In this document: piece after piece, positions 1-8,267 of the stretch
How positions within the stretch are numbered: position 1 is the stretch's first letter
Layout: every line of letters begins with the position of its first letter
Virus record (IMG/VR): IMGVR_UViG_3300023084_001865
Location: 1 to 24,946 of that record
Direction: 5' to 3' (one strand)
DNA: 24,946 nucleotides
DNA from: a virus
Program-made: the position numbers and the translations under genes
Notes under the pieces: generated by a model
The model's input: the letters and a program-made list of their open reading frames with translations, nothing else
The model's database searches: none
Told to the model about the DNA's origin: nothing

Positions 1-2
1 TA

Positions 3-167
3 GACGGTGAGGACGATGTAGTCGACCTGACCAAGATAGTGAACGACTTCGCACTGCTGAGAAACCAATGGCTGGGCATCACCAAAGGACTGGATCAGAA
101 ACAATGGCAGATAACCAACATTGTGAAACTGAGGGTGGCAGGAATGGAAGATGCCGACATCAAATAA
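3..167 (+). CDS. C-terminal end of an unrecognised protein (5' partial)
   Basis: An open frame enters from the left edge and ends at TAA 165-167. The visible 54 residues begin DGEDDVVDLTKIVNDF and end MEDADIK. The piece is hydrophilic and probably helical, with no motif I recognise. Its last 17 bases overlap the ATG of the next gene at 151, the tight packing seen throughout the window. This overlap and the uninterrupted frame are the evidence that it is a real gene end. The start lies outside the window, so no function can be assigned. Confidence 0.6.
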   Translation, partial: DGEDDVVDLTKIVNDFALLRNQWLGITKGLDQKQWQITNIVKLRVAGMEDADIK

Positions 168-780
168 CAGAATAATACTAACAGATGTAGACGGTGTGTT
201 GCTAGAATGGGAACACCATTTCACCAAATGGGTGTTACAGAAATCATATTTTGACGAGCACGGCAATCGATACTATCCACACAAACTACTGCCCAAAAAA
301 CAGAAAACATATGAGATGGCGGAAAGGTTTGGAGTTACCAAAGATGAGATTAGAAAACTTATACGGGAGTTCAACAGGAGCGCCTGGATGGGTACACAGA
401 GACCCATGTTGGGATCACAGACCTGGGTCAAGTTGTTGTCCGCGGAGGGATGGACATTCATACCCATAACATCACAGACATCAGACATACCAGCACAGCA
501 GTTGCGTAAGAGGAGACTGGGAGAACTGTTTGGGGACCACGTGTTCACAAATTACCACATACTGGGCACGGGCGCTGACAAGGATTCAGCATTATCCGAA
601 TTCCACGATACTGGGCTGTATTGGGTCGAGGACAAGCCAAACAACGCTGTAGCCGGGCTCAAATACGGTTTAAAGCCCATATTAATAGACCACCCATACA
701 ACAGAGACTTCGAACACCCGGACGTCATACGTGTAAATAATTGGCAGGAAATACACAAATTACTATCAGGAAGATCATGA
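151..780 (+). CDS. HAD-superfamily phosphatase-like protein
   Basis: The 209-aa protein has the HAD hydrolase motifs in order. Motif I is LTDVDGV, with the nucleophile and acid aspartates at D12 and D14. A motif II-like PITSQTS lies near residue 105, a lysine region ADKDSAL near 143, and motif IV YWVEDKP with the acidic pair near 160. Members of this superfamily remove phosphate from nucleotides, sugars or proteins. The length fits a single Rossmann core with a helical cap (residues about 20-90). It is the first gene of a run that continues by ATGA overlap into a glycosyltransferase, so a sugar-phosphate substrate is possible, but a 5'-nucleotidase role is equally compatible. GGAA lies a few bases before the ATG. 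Confidence 0.75.
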   Translation: MPTSNNRIILTDVDGVLLEWEHHFTKWVLQKSYFDEHGNRYYPHKLLPKKQKTYEMAERFGVTKDEIRKLIREFNRSAWMGTQRPMLGSQTWVKLLSAEGWTFIPITSQTSDIPAQQLRKRRLGELFGDHVFTNYHILGTGADKDSALSEFHDTGLYWVEDKPNNAVAGLKYGLKPILIDHPYNRDFEHPDVIRVNNWQEIHKLLSGRS

Positions 781-1454
781 AAGTTTACGTAGGTTGGGAC
801 AGCAGGGAGGACATAGCATACCAAGTGTGTGAGCACTCGATCAAGCGTAGGGATCCTAACGCAGAAGTACATCCATTAAAACAGAACGAGATGCGACAAC
901 AAGGCATCTACACCAGAGACGTGGACAAACTGGCATCAACTGAATTCACGTTCACTAGATTTTTCGTACCTTACCTGAACAATTTCAAAGGCTGGGCGGT
1001 ATTCTGTGACTGCGATTTCGTGTGGAAAGTGCCCGCGAAAGAACTGGAACAGTACTGCGATGACTCCAAGGCGGTTGTGTGCGTACAACACGATTACACA
1101 CCAGAGGATGGATCCATCAAGATGGACGGACAGATACAGACAGCATATCCCAGGAAGAACTGGAGTAGCATGGTGCTATGGAACTGTGCCCACGAGAAGA
1201 ACAAGATACTGACACCTGAATTCCTGAACAAGCAGACACCAAAGTTCCTACACAGGTTCTCATGGTTGGAAGATTCAGAGATAGGATCCTTGCCACACGC
1301 TTACAACTGGCTTGTGGGTTGGTACAAGGAACCCAAAGACGGCAAACCTAAGATACTCCACTATACCGAGGGAGGTCCTTGGTTCGATGGCTACCGAGAT
1401 TGTGAGTATGCTGACGACTGGAAAAAAGAAGTAATCAATTTGTTCTCAGCATAA
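777..1454 (+). CDS. Glycosyltransferase with DxD motif (GT-A type)
   Basis: I chose the ATG at 777, which overlaps the upstream TGA as ATGA and gives the family-like N-terminus MKVYVGWDSREDIAYQV. An upstream in-frame start at 741 would lie wholly inside the preceding gene. The 225-aa protein has a metal-binding DxD at D78-C79-D80 in AVFCDCDF and a C-terminal HYTEGGPW segment of the kind seen in GT8-like nucleotide-sugar transferases. It should transfer a sugar from a nucleotide donor in the cytoplasm. Donor and acceptor cannot be read from the sequence. It belongs with the glycan genes that follow. Confidence 0.75.
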   Translation: MKVYVGWDSREDIAYQVCEHSIKRRDPNAEVHPLKQNEMRQQGIYTRDVDKLASTEFTFTRFFVPYLNNFKGWAVFCDCDFVWKVPAKELEQYCDDSKAVVCVQHDYTPEDGSIKMDGQIQTAYPRKNWSSMVLWNCAHEKNKILTPEFLNKQTPKFLHRFSWLEDSEIGSLPHAYNWLVGWYKEPKDGKPKILHYTEGGPWFDGYRDCEYADDWKKEVINLFSA

Positions 1455-1882
1455 TGAACTGGGAGAAACTCAAAACCAATCATTATTTTAAAGATCCCGT
1501 GGAACACATATATGCTTCGATCTTGTACGATATGAAAGAGTATGATAAACTTTATGAAAATCAGAACAACCTAAATCATCACGTTTGGCAGGAGTTTGAT
1601 CAGAAATATAAAACAGGTTTTGAATTTATAAACGACATCGGAGAAATCAATACCAACAAGTCAGTCATATGTGTATGGTTTTTCAAGGACAGGAATGATA
1701 GGAGCAGTGGTGAGGACATAGTGCTAAATGGGAAAAAAATAAAGTATCAGCCAAACACTTTTTTGATAACTCAATCAACAGATATAAAAATTCTAGATAA
1801 AAAAGACAAGTATATCAGAAGACCTTTGCTCCAGCTCGATCTAAAAATAGAAGTGTGGAATCAAATATTAGAAAGATTTTAG
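1454..1882 (+). CDS. Unknown 142-aa protein, possibly a cupin-like fold
   Basis: The start overlaps the previous stop by one base (TAATG). The protein is rich in Lys, Asn, Tyr and Asp. Its second half, from about SVICVWFF through YQPNTFLITQS to LLQLDLK, alternates in a way that suggests beta strands of a double-stranded beta-helix. That could make it a relative of 2-oxoglutarate oxygenase-like or cupin proteins, but I see no HxD metal triad, so this is only a suggestion. Its stop codon overlaps that of the convergent methyltransferase gene at 1879-1882, with no space for a terminator. The gene is visibly more A/T rich than its left neighbour. Confidence 0.55.
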   Translation: MNWEKLKTNHYFKDPVEHIYASILYDMKEYDKLYENQNNLNHHVWQEFDQKYKTGFEFINDIGEINTNKSVICVWFFKDRNDRSSGEDIVLNGKKIKYQPNTFLITQSTDIKILDKKDKYIRRPLLQLDLKIEVWNQILERF

Positions 1883-2484
1883 TAATATATCTTATCCACT
1901 TGATTTGTTCCGTTGTGACTATCGATAATTTTATTGTTTCTAAATCCTAGATCTAACATATAATTGTCCATCTCGTACTCATTAGGTATTTGTGGAAATT
2001 CCTTATCCTTGTATAAATTCACTTCCTGTATGATGTATTTTGCACGTTTGAATATACCGGGAGCACCTTTCATTATCATAATTTCTGCACCCTGTACATC
2101 CTGTTTGATTAGATCAAATGTGGCATCCTGGCCAACCAATTCGTCTAAAGTCTGCATCTGTCGTATTTCGTAATCTTTGAATATACCAAATATAGTAGAT
2201 CCTTTAGTGTACGTAATTTTTTTCTTATTACCTTTGTCAATTTCTCTAAGGTACATTTTGACCTCTTTATTTGAATCTCCCAACACCGCTATATGATAGT
2301 CGGGGGTTATCTGTTTAAGGGATTTTTCATGTTTGTGTCCCGCTTCGATACAAGTATATTCTGCTTCAGGCCAGATGCTTTTAACATTTTTTGTCCAGAA
2401 ACCGTTCCATGCTCCAATATCTAATATCTTTTTAGGAGTAAAGTTTTGTTTTTCTTTCAGCTCTCGTAGATAATCGTACATCAT
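1879..2484 (-). CDS. FkbM-family SAM-dependent methyltransferase (second of a tandem pair)
   Basis: The 201-aa protein has the SAM-binding loop LDIGAWNGFW (residues 21-30), the acidic strand end CIEAGH (45-50), and the FkbM hallmark KQDVQGAE followed by MKGA (127-141). FkbM-type enzymes O-methylate sugars and polyketides, and in bacterial glycan loci usually a polysaccharide sugar. The start ATG at 2484 overlaps the TGA of the upstream methyltransferase (ATGA), so the two are probably translationally coupled. It is the last gene of the minus-strand arm (SGNH hydrolase, transferase, two methyltransferases). Confidence 0.8.
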   Translation of the reverse strand: MMYDYLRELKEKQNFTPKKILDIGAWNGFWTKNVKSIWPEAEYTCIEAGHKHEKSLKQITPDYHIAVLGDSNKEVKMYLREIDKGNKKKITYTKGSTIFGIFKDYEIRQMQTLDELVGQDATFDLIKQDVQGAEIMIMKGAPGIFKRAKYIIQEVNLYKDKEFPQIPNEYEMDNYMLDLGFRNNKIIDSHNGTNQVDKIYY

Positions 2485-3122
2485 ACTTTATAATAAACTA
2501 TGTCAGGCCACGTCTTGATCAGAATCTTATATCCCAGATCTTTTAGATGTTTTTCTATCTCTAGATTACTACTACCATATCTTTTACTGTTGTTGTTAAG
2601 TTCGATCATAATATATTTGATTTTTTCAAGTTGATGTGATGCACCTTTGAGAACTTCCATCTCTAGACCTTCTACATCTACTTTGAGCAGATCTATGTCT
2701 TGAATATTTAGAGAATCCATTTTTGAGATTTTCGTCTCTCCTTTTTCTAATAAAACTCTTGTATTCTGTGTCGAGGATTCTTGTGATAGAGAGATGTAGC
2801 CGTCCTCATTTCCTATCGCTTGGTTATAAATGCGTATGTGACCGTAGGGTGCTACATTACGTTGGAGACATTCATAATGCGTCTTGTTTGGTTCAAAGCA
2901 GTAGATATTTTTGGCATATTGTTGCATAGTAATAGCCCATGTGCCGCACCAGGCACCTACATCCACTATCATATTAAATTTTTTATTTTGCAACTGACAC
3001 CATTTCTCAAACTGTTTTAAACAAGTGTCCTGCATATGAGGATGACCTTTTTCTCGCCATTTCTCTATCTGTGCATCCGTCGACGGAACCCATAACCCAT
3101 CCTTTAGTTTCTCTATCTTCAT
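2481..3122 (-). CDS. FkbM-family SAM-dependent methyltransferase (first of a tandem pair)
   Basis: The 213-aa protein shows the FkbM pattern more clearly than its neighbour: VDVGAWCGTW (53-62), the acidic strand CFEPNK (75-80) and LLKVDVEGLEMEVLKG (145-160). The N-terminal 45 residues, with paired Cys and Trp residues, are an extension ahead of the fold. It probably methylates a sugar hydroxyl on the glycan made by the surrounding genes. ATG 3120-3122 overlaps the upstream stop (ATGA). The two tandem methyltransferases differ considerably, which favours different positions or sugars over a recent duplication. Confidence 0.82.
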   Translation of the reverse strand: MKIEKLKDGLWVPSTDAQIEKWREKGHPHMQDTCLKQFEKWCQLQNKKFNMIVDVGAWCGTWAITMQQYAKNIYCFEPNKTHYECLQRNVAPYGHIRIYNQAIGNEDGYISLSQESSTQNTRVLLEKGETKISKMDSLNIQDIDLLKVDVEGLEMEVLKGASHQLEKIKYIMIELNNNSKRYGSSNLEIEKHLKDLGYKILIKTWPDIVYYKV

Positions 3123-3931
3123 AATATTCCCTTGTCCATCAATGTTTCTACGGCTGTACCATTCTCAAATTCCTCCGGCGTGAACTGTTGATAGGCCAGA
3201 CTGTATAGCCATGGCTCCGGACCACCATAGTAGGGATTTTCAATATCTGACAACTCGATTCCCGCAACTGCCGTCGCGAAACTCTTCTCATGACAGAATA
3301 CAGGAACACCTTCACAAATGGCCTCTACCGCCGCTATGCTACAACTTGTGACAACGCACCAGGCATCCTTGAGGTCCTCGGATAGGGGTACCTTGGCCTC
3401 GCTTGGTCCTGATGTACCCCTGCCCCTAGGCTTGTGTCGAAGTCGGATGGGTCTGTCTGTGTATCTCTTGATCTGTTCTATCGTGTCATTGGTCCATGTT
3501 GGTTGATCTATGTATGAGTTAATTCCCGCCGAGCTCGGGCACACCAACACGTACTTGCCGGCGAACGATGGCGCTTTTATCTTGATGCCAAACTTCTCAA
3601 ATCTATCAGGCTTACAGTCCTTGATGTATGGAACGTGTATGGAATTCTTACAGATGCGCCAGTAGTGGTTGTCTGGCTTTAGATTGCTGTTGTCAAATCT
3701 TCCAAAGTATGGAGTGTCAGTGAACCAGTACTGATGGTTGCGGGCTTCTAACTTTTTAACCATCTCCCTGTTGTTGCCAACGAATCCCCAGAACATGCTG
3801 TTGCTGACAGGATCATTTTCTTTTGAATTGTCTAATTTGGTTATCTGATCAGGCCATGATTTCTCCACCCCTGCGAACACCTCCCACGCCTTACTGTTCT
3901 TGTTACTGAATGGTGCGTAGATCGTTAGCAT
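3119..3931 (-). CDS. GT-B/KpsC-like glycosyltransferase, paralogue A of four
   Basis: The 270-aa protein shares an ordered set of blocks with three other genes in this window (5706, 6511, 9156). These are a strand ending VLVCPSS (128-134), a TDRPIRLRHKP block (158-168), the signature WCVVTSCSIAAVEAICEGVP (191-210), and a C-terminal DIENPYY...SLAYQQFTPEEFENG block. The signature resembles the donor-site region of capsule-type (KpsC/poly-glycerophosphate) transferases, where a Ser/Glu pair contacts the nucleotide. The likely role is transfer of a sugar or polyol phosphate in surface glycan synthesis. Its start lies 29 bases inside the upstream SGNH gene. Confidence 0.65.
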   Translation of the reverse strand: MLTIYAPFSNKNSKAWEVFAGVEKSWPDQITKLDNSKENDPVSNSMFWGFVGNNREMVKKLEARNHQYWFTDTPYFGRFDNSNLKPDNHYWRICKNSIHVPYIKDCKPDRFEKFGIKIKAPSFAGKYVLVCPSSAGINSYIDQPTWTNDTIEQIKRYTDRPIRLRHKPRGRGTSGPSEAKVPLSEDLKDAWCVVTSCSIAAVEAICEGVPVFCHEKSFATAVAGIELSDIENPYYGGPEPWLYSLAYQQFTPEEFENGTAVETLMDKGIL

Positions 3932-4571
3932 CTATAAAATCCTTTAGTTGTTCTGTCCACAAAATGTGTCCTTCGTACGAAGGATGTGGATCGTTTGGAC
4001 TCACTATGTGTTTGTTCCCTATGATGAAATCATAATGACTGGTGTTAAATTTAAAAAAACGATCTTTGTTGATCGATGATTCCACTGTTCGTAGATCCTT
4101 GTTGAGTGAAGTCATTGAGTTAGGCAGACTGTTGTACATCACGTAAGGTATGCTTTTTAACTCAAAGAAATTTTGTAGATCTAAAACATGGTCAAGGAAT
4201 CTCATCTCGCCCTGTTGATCCACGTCCCATCCAGGTTGTCCAGAAATGAATCTTAGGTTGTCTGCCGTTTTCCATGTTCTCCATGTGGAATCCATGTTGA
4301 CTATTCGGCCCTTCTTCCACCCGTCGTTGGTCATGTAGTCATGTCTGTGTGTGCTAGACCAACCTATCACTGCGAATACATCTTTTGTACTGTTCTGTTG
4401 GAACCATAACTTCGTCGTGAAACTGATACGGTCATTGCCCCTGCCACCCATGGCGAGATTACACAACTCCATTTTGTATTGTTCTGCTAAAATTTTGGTC
4501 GTGAATGTGTCTACCCCGTCTTTTGGCCGGGACACAAGGAAACTGCATCCATTGGAAAATAATCGCATCAT
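3903..4571 (-). CDS. SGNH/GDSL-type hydrolase
   Basis: I place the start at the double ATG 4571/4568, which begins MMRLFSNGCSFLV. A longer in-frame start at 4793 would run through the divergent gene at 4599. The 222-aa protein has block I with the likely Ser nucleophile (NGCSF, S10), block II NLAMGGRGND with Gly 43 and Asn 46, block III VIGWSS (68-73) and a C-terminal DPHPSYEGH with D194 and H196. That is the SGNH catalytic layout. Such enzymes deacetylate or acylate sugars. As first gene of the minus arm, it most likely edits acyl groups on the local glycan. Confidence 0.75.
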   Translation of the reverse strand: MMRLFSNGCSFLVSRPKDGVDTFTTKILAEQYKMELCNLAMGGRGNDRISFTTKLWFQQNSTKDVFAVIGWSSTHRHDYMTNDGWKKGRIVNMDSTWRTWKTADNLRFISGQPGWDVDQQGEMRFLDHVLDLQNFFELKSIPYVMYNSLPNSMTSLNKDLRTVESSINKDRFFKFNTSHYDFIIGNKHIVSPNDPHPSYEGHILWTEQLKDFIDANDLRTIQ

Positions 4572-4598
4572 AGTGTATTTTACAGTATAATTATTCGT
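4572..4598. promoter_or_regulatory. Short divergent A/T-rich gap, probable promoter region
   Basis: Only 27 bases separate the minus-strand SGNH start from the plus-strand GT61 start, so divergent promoters must lie here or inside the genes. The stretch contains TATAATTA at 4586-4593, which resembles both a sigma70 -10 box and a degenerate T4 late octamer. No -35 box is convincing. Neither start has a clear Shine-Dalgarno sequence. Confidence 0.3.
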
Positions 4599-5681
4599 AT
4601 GCCAACGGTTAAGAATATCGATTCTTTGAAATATTTCCTCAATCGATTTCCCACAATCGACAGTGGGTATGAATACTCGGTCAATTACCATGAGAACGTG
4701 GATCCAAACTTCAAATCGTTGCCCACTTTCATGGCAGAATTCTTTGACTGTAAAGTACACAGTTGCCCGCTGTTGTTGACCAATGAGGATCATTTAATAA
4801 CCAATCACGTATGGAACCTCACGCACAAGAGCAGAAACAAACCAGGTAAAACTCATGGTCTATGGAAGGAATGGGGGGACCATGTGGAGATCGACCTACC
4901 TCCCGTGGCCAGGCAGTTCAACGAGACCTACACCTACGTGTGGTTGCCCATAGACGAGGACAGCGCCAACAACCCATGGCACATATGGATGGACGTGATA
5001 TCCAAGTTCCGACTGATCGAGAAGAGGTGGTCCACCAACTTCGCCAAGTACGTGTTTGTGCTTTCGAACCCCAGCAATTATTTTGACAGGGTGGCAAAGG
5101 AGTTCTTCTCAGAAATGAAGTACATGGTGATGCCAAAGAACGAGACCTGGCAGTTCAAACACCTAATCGTCCCCAGCCTCAGCAATCACAACGACGGAGT
5201 GACCACACCACATCTGGCACCGTGGCTCAGGGTGATGAAGAACATACTGAAGGTCGGATCCGATAGGAAGAGAAAGATCTTTGTGTCACGTGAGGACGCC
5301 AAGACCAGGAAGCTGGTAAACGCTGAAAAATTATTGATAGCTCTCAAAGGATGGGAGACCGTGACCTTAGAAAATTTATCAATCAAAGAACAGGTTAGAT
5401 GTTTCTCTGAAGCATCTCACGTGGTGTCAACACACGGTGCGGGACTGACCAACCTGCTCTGGTGTGAGCCTGGGACGAAGGTCATCGAGATACAGGACCC
5501 GAACATGATAAAAAAGAAGGTGTATCCCGTGTTGTCTTACCAACTGGGACTTGATCACGAGCTGTACCTCGCAAAGACCATACCCATAAAGACACAGGGA
5601 GAAAAACCAAAAGGTGTGAAGAGATTCAACGATCTCATCAATTTTGAAGTGGATGTGGCCGATTTGATTAGACATCTGTAA
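4599..5681 (+). CDS. GT61-family (DUF563-like) glycosyltransferase
   Basis: The 360-aa protein has the features of the GT61 family. These are NNPWHIWMDVISKF in the middle (124-137), IFVSREDAKTRKLVN (227-241) with the conserved Arg of the RxD/N segment, then LSIKEQVRCFSEASHVVSTHG (260-280), AGLTNLLW (281-288) and PGTKVIEI (291-298). GT61 enzymes transfer pentoses or hexosamines from nucleotide sugars. Nothing here tells which. It heads the plus-strand arm of the island. The central part (4840-5320) is noticeably richer in G and C than the genes that follow, a hint of separate origin. Confidence 0.8.
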   Translation: MPTVKNIDSLKYFLNRFPTIDSGYEYSVNYHENVDPNFKSLPTFMAEFFDCKVHSCPLLLTNEDHLITNHVWNLTHKSRNKPGKTHGLWKEWGDHVEIDLPPVARQFNETYTYVWLPIDEDSANNPWHIWMDVISKFRLIEKRWSTNFAKYVFVLSNPSNYFDRVAKEFFSEMKYMVMPKNETWQFKHLIVPSLSNHNDGVTTPHLAPWLRVMKNILKVGSDRKRKIFVSREDAKTRKLVNAEKLLIALKGWETVTLENLSIKEQVRCFSEASHVVSTHGAGLTNLLWCEPGTKVIEIQDPNMIKKKVYPVLSYQLGLDHELYLAKTIPIKTQGEKPKGVKRFNDLINFEVDVADLIRHL

Positions 5682-5705
5682 GGGAATATTATATAATACA
5701 GAGTC

Positions 5706-6521
5706 ATGATTTATCTAAGTCAAACACACAGAGAGGTTACAGAGAAATACATCAGATTCGCTAACCAAGGTATACCAGGTTCAAAGATTTTACCTTACAA
5801 AGATATTCTAAACATTAAAGAAGCAGAGGGAATCTGGTTGTTTGGCATACTACGTGGCACAGATCTGGTGTACAAACATTGTGAGAAAAATAAAATAAAT
5901 TTCTATTATATGGATAGACCTTATTGGGGATTGTCTAGAGAACATCCTTATTTTTTGAGAATAGTCAAAAACGGACATGTTAAAAACACCATCGAAGATA
6001 GGCCCGATGACAGATTCAAAAGCACATTCCCACACGAGATAATGCCCTATCATAAAAACGGAAAAAAAGTGTTAGTGTGTCCACCCACGAACGCAATCTG
6101 TGATTTCTTTAATTGTAGGGATTGGTTAGACAATACATTAAAAATATTGAAGGAGAACACCGATCGTGAGATAATTGTACGAGAGAAACCTTACAACCCA
6201 GAAACATACAAAGACGAGAACGGAACTCTACGCACAGGCGAGAACACATCACAGCAGTCAAAAGAAAAAATCGACTGGCGTGAAATACATGCCGTGGTCA
6301 CGTACAACAGTTCTATAACGATAAAAGCATTGTCCAGTGGTGTTCCGGTGTTCACAGACAGCAATAATTGTGCTTTCCCTATCGCAGGAAAAAACTTCGC
6401 AGACATAGAAAATCCAGAATATCATGACCCCAGACCTTTGTTCCACAGTCTTGCATATGGACAATTCAACAAAGAAGAAATGAGAAATGGCTACGCATGG
6501 AGTAAGTTGAATGGACGTTGA
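5706..6521 (+). CDS. GT-B/KpsC-like glycosyltransferase, paralogue B
   Basis: The 271-aa protein aligns by eye with paralogue A along its whole length: YYMDRPYWG (67-75) matches YWFTDTPYFG, then KVLVCPPTN (121-129), NTDREIIVREKP (151-162), HAVVTYNSSITIKALSSGVP (195-214) and DIENPEY...SLAYGQFNKEEMRNG. It is the closest relative of A, encoded on the opposite strand 2.6 kb away. It presumably performs a similar transfer with another donor or acceptor. A TATAAT-like box lies at 5692-5697, 8 bases before the ATG, without a recognisable -35. The next gene starts 11 bases before this one ends. Confidence 0.65.
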   Translation: MIYLSQTHREVTEKYIRFANQGIPGSKILPYKDILNIKEAEGIWLFGILRGTDLVYKHCEKNKINFYYMDRPYWGLSREHPYFLRIVKNGHVKNTIEDRPDDRFKSTFPHEIMPYHKNGKKVLVCPPTNAICDFFNCRDWLDNTLKILKENTDREIIVREKPYNPETYKDENGTLRTGENTSQQSKEKIDWREIHAVVTYNSSITIKALSSGVPVFTDSNNCAFPIAGKNFADIENPEYHDPRPLFHSLAYGQFNKEEMRNGYAWSKLNGR

Positions 6522-7494
6522 AATATTTAGAAGGACCGTGAAGGATCGTAAGCGTGGTGCAAGTTGGCAGTTGCTTCAGCACATGGCGGAAGGAATAAAG
6601 GCATGCGGTGATAACCCTATCGTAGTAAACGAACACAAGGAAGGTCCATGGACGGACAACGAAATGGAACCAACTGCTCCAATAGGTTGCATGTTTGGTT
6701 ATGGCGGGAAGAATCAACCACATCACACCAAAGGACGTAGGAGAGATCTAGTCGAACGTGCAAAGAAAAAAGGCATTTACATAATCACATTCGATGGAGG
6801 AATATTATCTAGTTTTGGAAATACTATTACACATCCTAAACACCACTGGCGTGTCAGCCTTTATTCACCCATGAATAACGGAGATTTCTTGAGTGACAAC
6901 AGTCCTGACGACAGATGGAACATGATGATGGACCTATGGAATATAAAACACGAGCCATGGCGCAAGTCAAATCAAAATGATCCTATTCTGTTTGGCTTAC
7001 AGCCAAAAGACAACTGGAGCATGGACGAGCTTGATCCTATTGAGTGGTTCAACAATGTGTATGAAAAAATAAGACCTGCTACTGATCGTAGATTCCTAAT
7101 ACGTCCACACCCCAATCACATGGCACAGATGATAAAAAGGAAAAACGAGTTCCCCGAAGACTGCGAATTGTTGGAAGGCCCTACACACTTCGTGGGCGAT
7201 GAGAAAAAGTACTACAGATTCAACTTCCAGGAGGCATTGAGTAACTGTCATGCTTTTGTTACTCATAATTCTACGGCCAGTGTTGACTCCTGTGTTCGTG
7301 GAATCCCCACCTTTGTTACCTCAGATCTTGCACTCTGTTGGCCAGTGGCAAACAAAGACCTAAACAAAATAGAAACACCCGAGTATCCGGATAGAACACA
7401 ATGGGTACATGATATAGGTTACAAGATGTGGAGTACGGACGAGATAAGAAGCGGTATTGTTTTTAAAAGATTCAAAGAGAAGTTAGGACTATGA
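6511..7494 (+). CDS. GT-B/KpsC-like glycosyltransferase, paralogue C (longest)
   Basis: The 327-aa protein has both halves of a GT-B fold. The N-terminal part contains a Gly-rich MFGYGGKNQPHH turn (61-72). The C-terminal part carries the family blocks PILFGLQP (158-165), RRFLIRPHPNH (193-203), HAFVTHNSTASVDSCVRGIP (247-266) and IETPEYPDRTQWVHDIGYKMW. The RPHP motif and the HNS segment are typical of capsule and polyol-phosphate transferases. Compared with A and B it is more distant, and nearer to paralogue D. The ATG overlaps the end of the previous gene, and its TGA overlaps the sulfotransferase ATG. Confidence 0.65.
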   Translation: MDVEIFRRTVKDRKRGASWQLLQHMAEGIKACGDNPIVVNEHKEGPWTDNEMEPTAPIGCMFGYGGKNQPHHTKGRRRDLVERAKKKGIYIITFDGGILSSFGNTITHPKHHWRVSLYSPMNNGDFLSDNSPDDRWNMMMDLWNIKHEPWRKSNQNDPILFGLQPKDNWSMDELDPIEWFNNVYEKIRPATDRRFLIRPHPNHMAQMIKRKNEFPEDCELLEGPTHFVGDEKKYYRFNFQEALSNCHAFVTHNSTASVDSCVRGIPTFVTSDLALCWPVANKDLNKIETPEYPDRTQWVHDIGYKMWSTDEIRSGIVFKRFKEKLGL

Positions 7495-8267
7495 TACACA
7501 GAAGAGTCAATGTACTACAAAACCAGTATGATACTATACCAAATCTTATCCTAAGTTTTCCACGTTGTGGTCGTACTTGGATGAAGCACTTATTTGGTCA
7601 TTATATCGCCAAGAAGTACAATGTAGAATTTAGTAAATGGGTGGATAGGCCAAGATCGGGAATACCTAGAATATTGTTCAGACATGACTGGATGAGTACA
7701 ACAGGGCATATACCATGGCAAGAATATTTTCAGATACAAGATAAATGTAGATTCATATTCAGTAAAGAAATGACAAAACAAAACATAATATATCTTTTCA
7801 GAGATCCCCTCGATGTGTTGTTCAGTTATTGGCCATACCTACAGAGTATACCTTACAAGAACTTTACTCCACCGGAACATACCGATATAATCGATTTCGC
7901 ACACAACAAACAATGGGGTTTTGATATTGTAATTAATTTTATGAACGCACAGTTGGATCATTATGAACAACATCAAAATAAAAAATTAAAAGTGAGGTAT
8001 GAAGATCTCAAAAAACAAGATTCGGAATGGCAAAAATTAATAGAATTCATATTTGGTCATTACGACTATCAAGCGTATGAACATGCCAAGTCCCAGACAA
8101 CATTCTCAAAAATGCAAGAGAAAAACAACAAAGATCTTCCCGATAATCTGAAGTTCTATAGAAAAGGGGGATCAAATTACATAAAAGAATTGTCAGCGGA
8201 ACAACAGGACATTTTATTAAACTGGCCCGGCTACAAGGATTTAAATAGACGCATACATGAAGATTAA
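7491..8267 (+). CDS. PAPS-dependent sulfotransferase
   Basis: The 258-aa protein has all three sulfotransferase signatures. The 5'-phosphosulfate loop is LSFPRCGRTW (21-30). The 3'-phosphate site is YLFRDPLDVLFSYW (101-114), with Arg 104 and Ser 112 as expected. The C-terminal substrate/PAPS block is YRKGGSNY (223-230), a variant of the usual RKGxxGDW. Length is normal for a soluble Sulfotransfer_1 enzyme. It would move sulfate from PAPS to a hydroxyl, most plausibly of a sugar given its position inside a glycosyltransferase run. PAPS must come from the host. ATGA overlap at the start indicates coupled translation. Confidence 0.87.
   Translation: MIHRRVNVLQNQYDTIPNLILSFPRCGRTWMKHLFGHYIAKKYNVEFSKWVDRPRSGIPRILFRHDWMSTTGHIPWQEYFQIQDKCRFIFSKEMTKQNIIYLFRDPLDVLFSYWPYLQSIPYKNFTPPEHTDIIDFAHNKQWGFDIVINFMNAQLDHYEQHQNKKLKVRYEDLKKQDSEWQKLIEFIFGHYDYQAYEHAKSQTTFSKMQEKNNKDLPDNLKFYRKGGSNYIKELSAEQQDILLNWPGYKDLNRRIHED

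Noticed and set aside
741-776. Longer start for the DxD glycosyltransferase
   Set aside because: It lies wholly within the HAD gene and adds residues unlike the family. The ATGA overlap at 777 gives the expected N-terminus.
1454-1882. Calling the 142-aa gene a 2-oxoglutarate oxygenase
   Set aside because: The strand pattern is suggestive but there is no HxD...H triad, unlike the clear enzyme at 22466-23062.
4572-4793. N-terminal extension of the SGNH hydrolase
   Set aside because: It would be antisense to the start of the GT61 gene and adds a segment with no SGNH features ahead of the block I strand.
4862-5136. Overlapping frames on both strands inside the GT61 gene (4862-5086 plus, 4918-5136 minus)
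   Set aside because: Arg/Cys/Trp-rich translations from a G/C-rich part of a well-supported gene, with no motif or ribosome-binding site.
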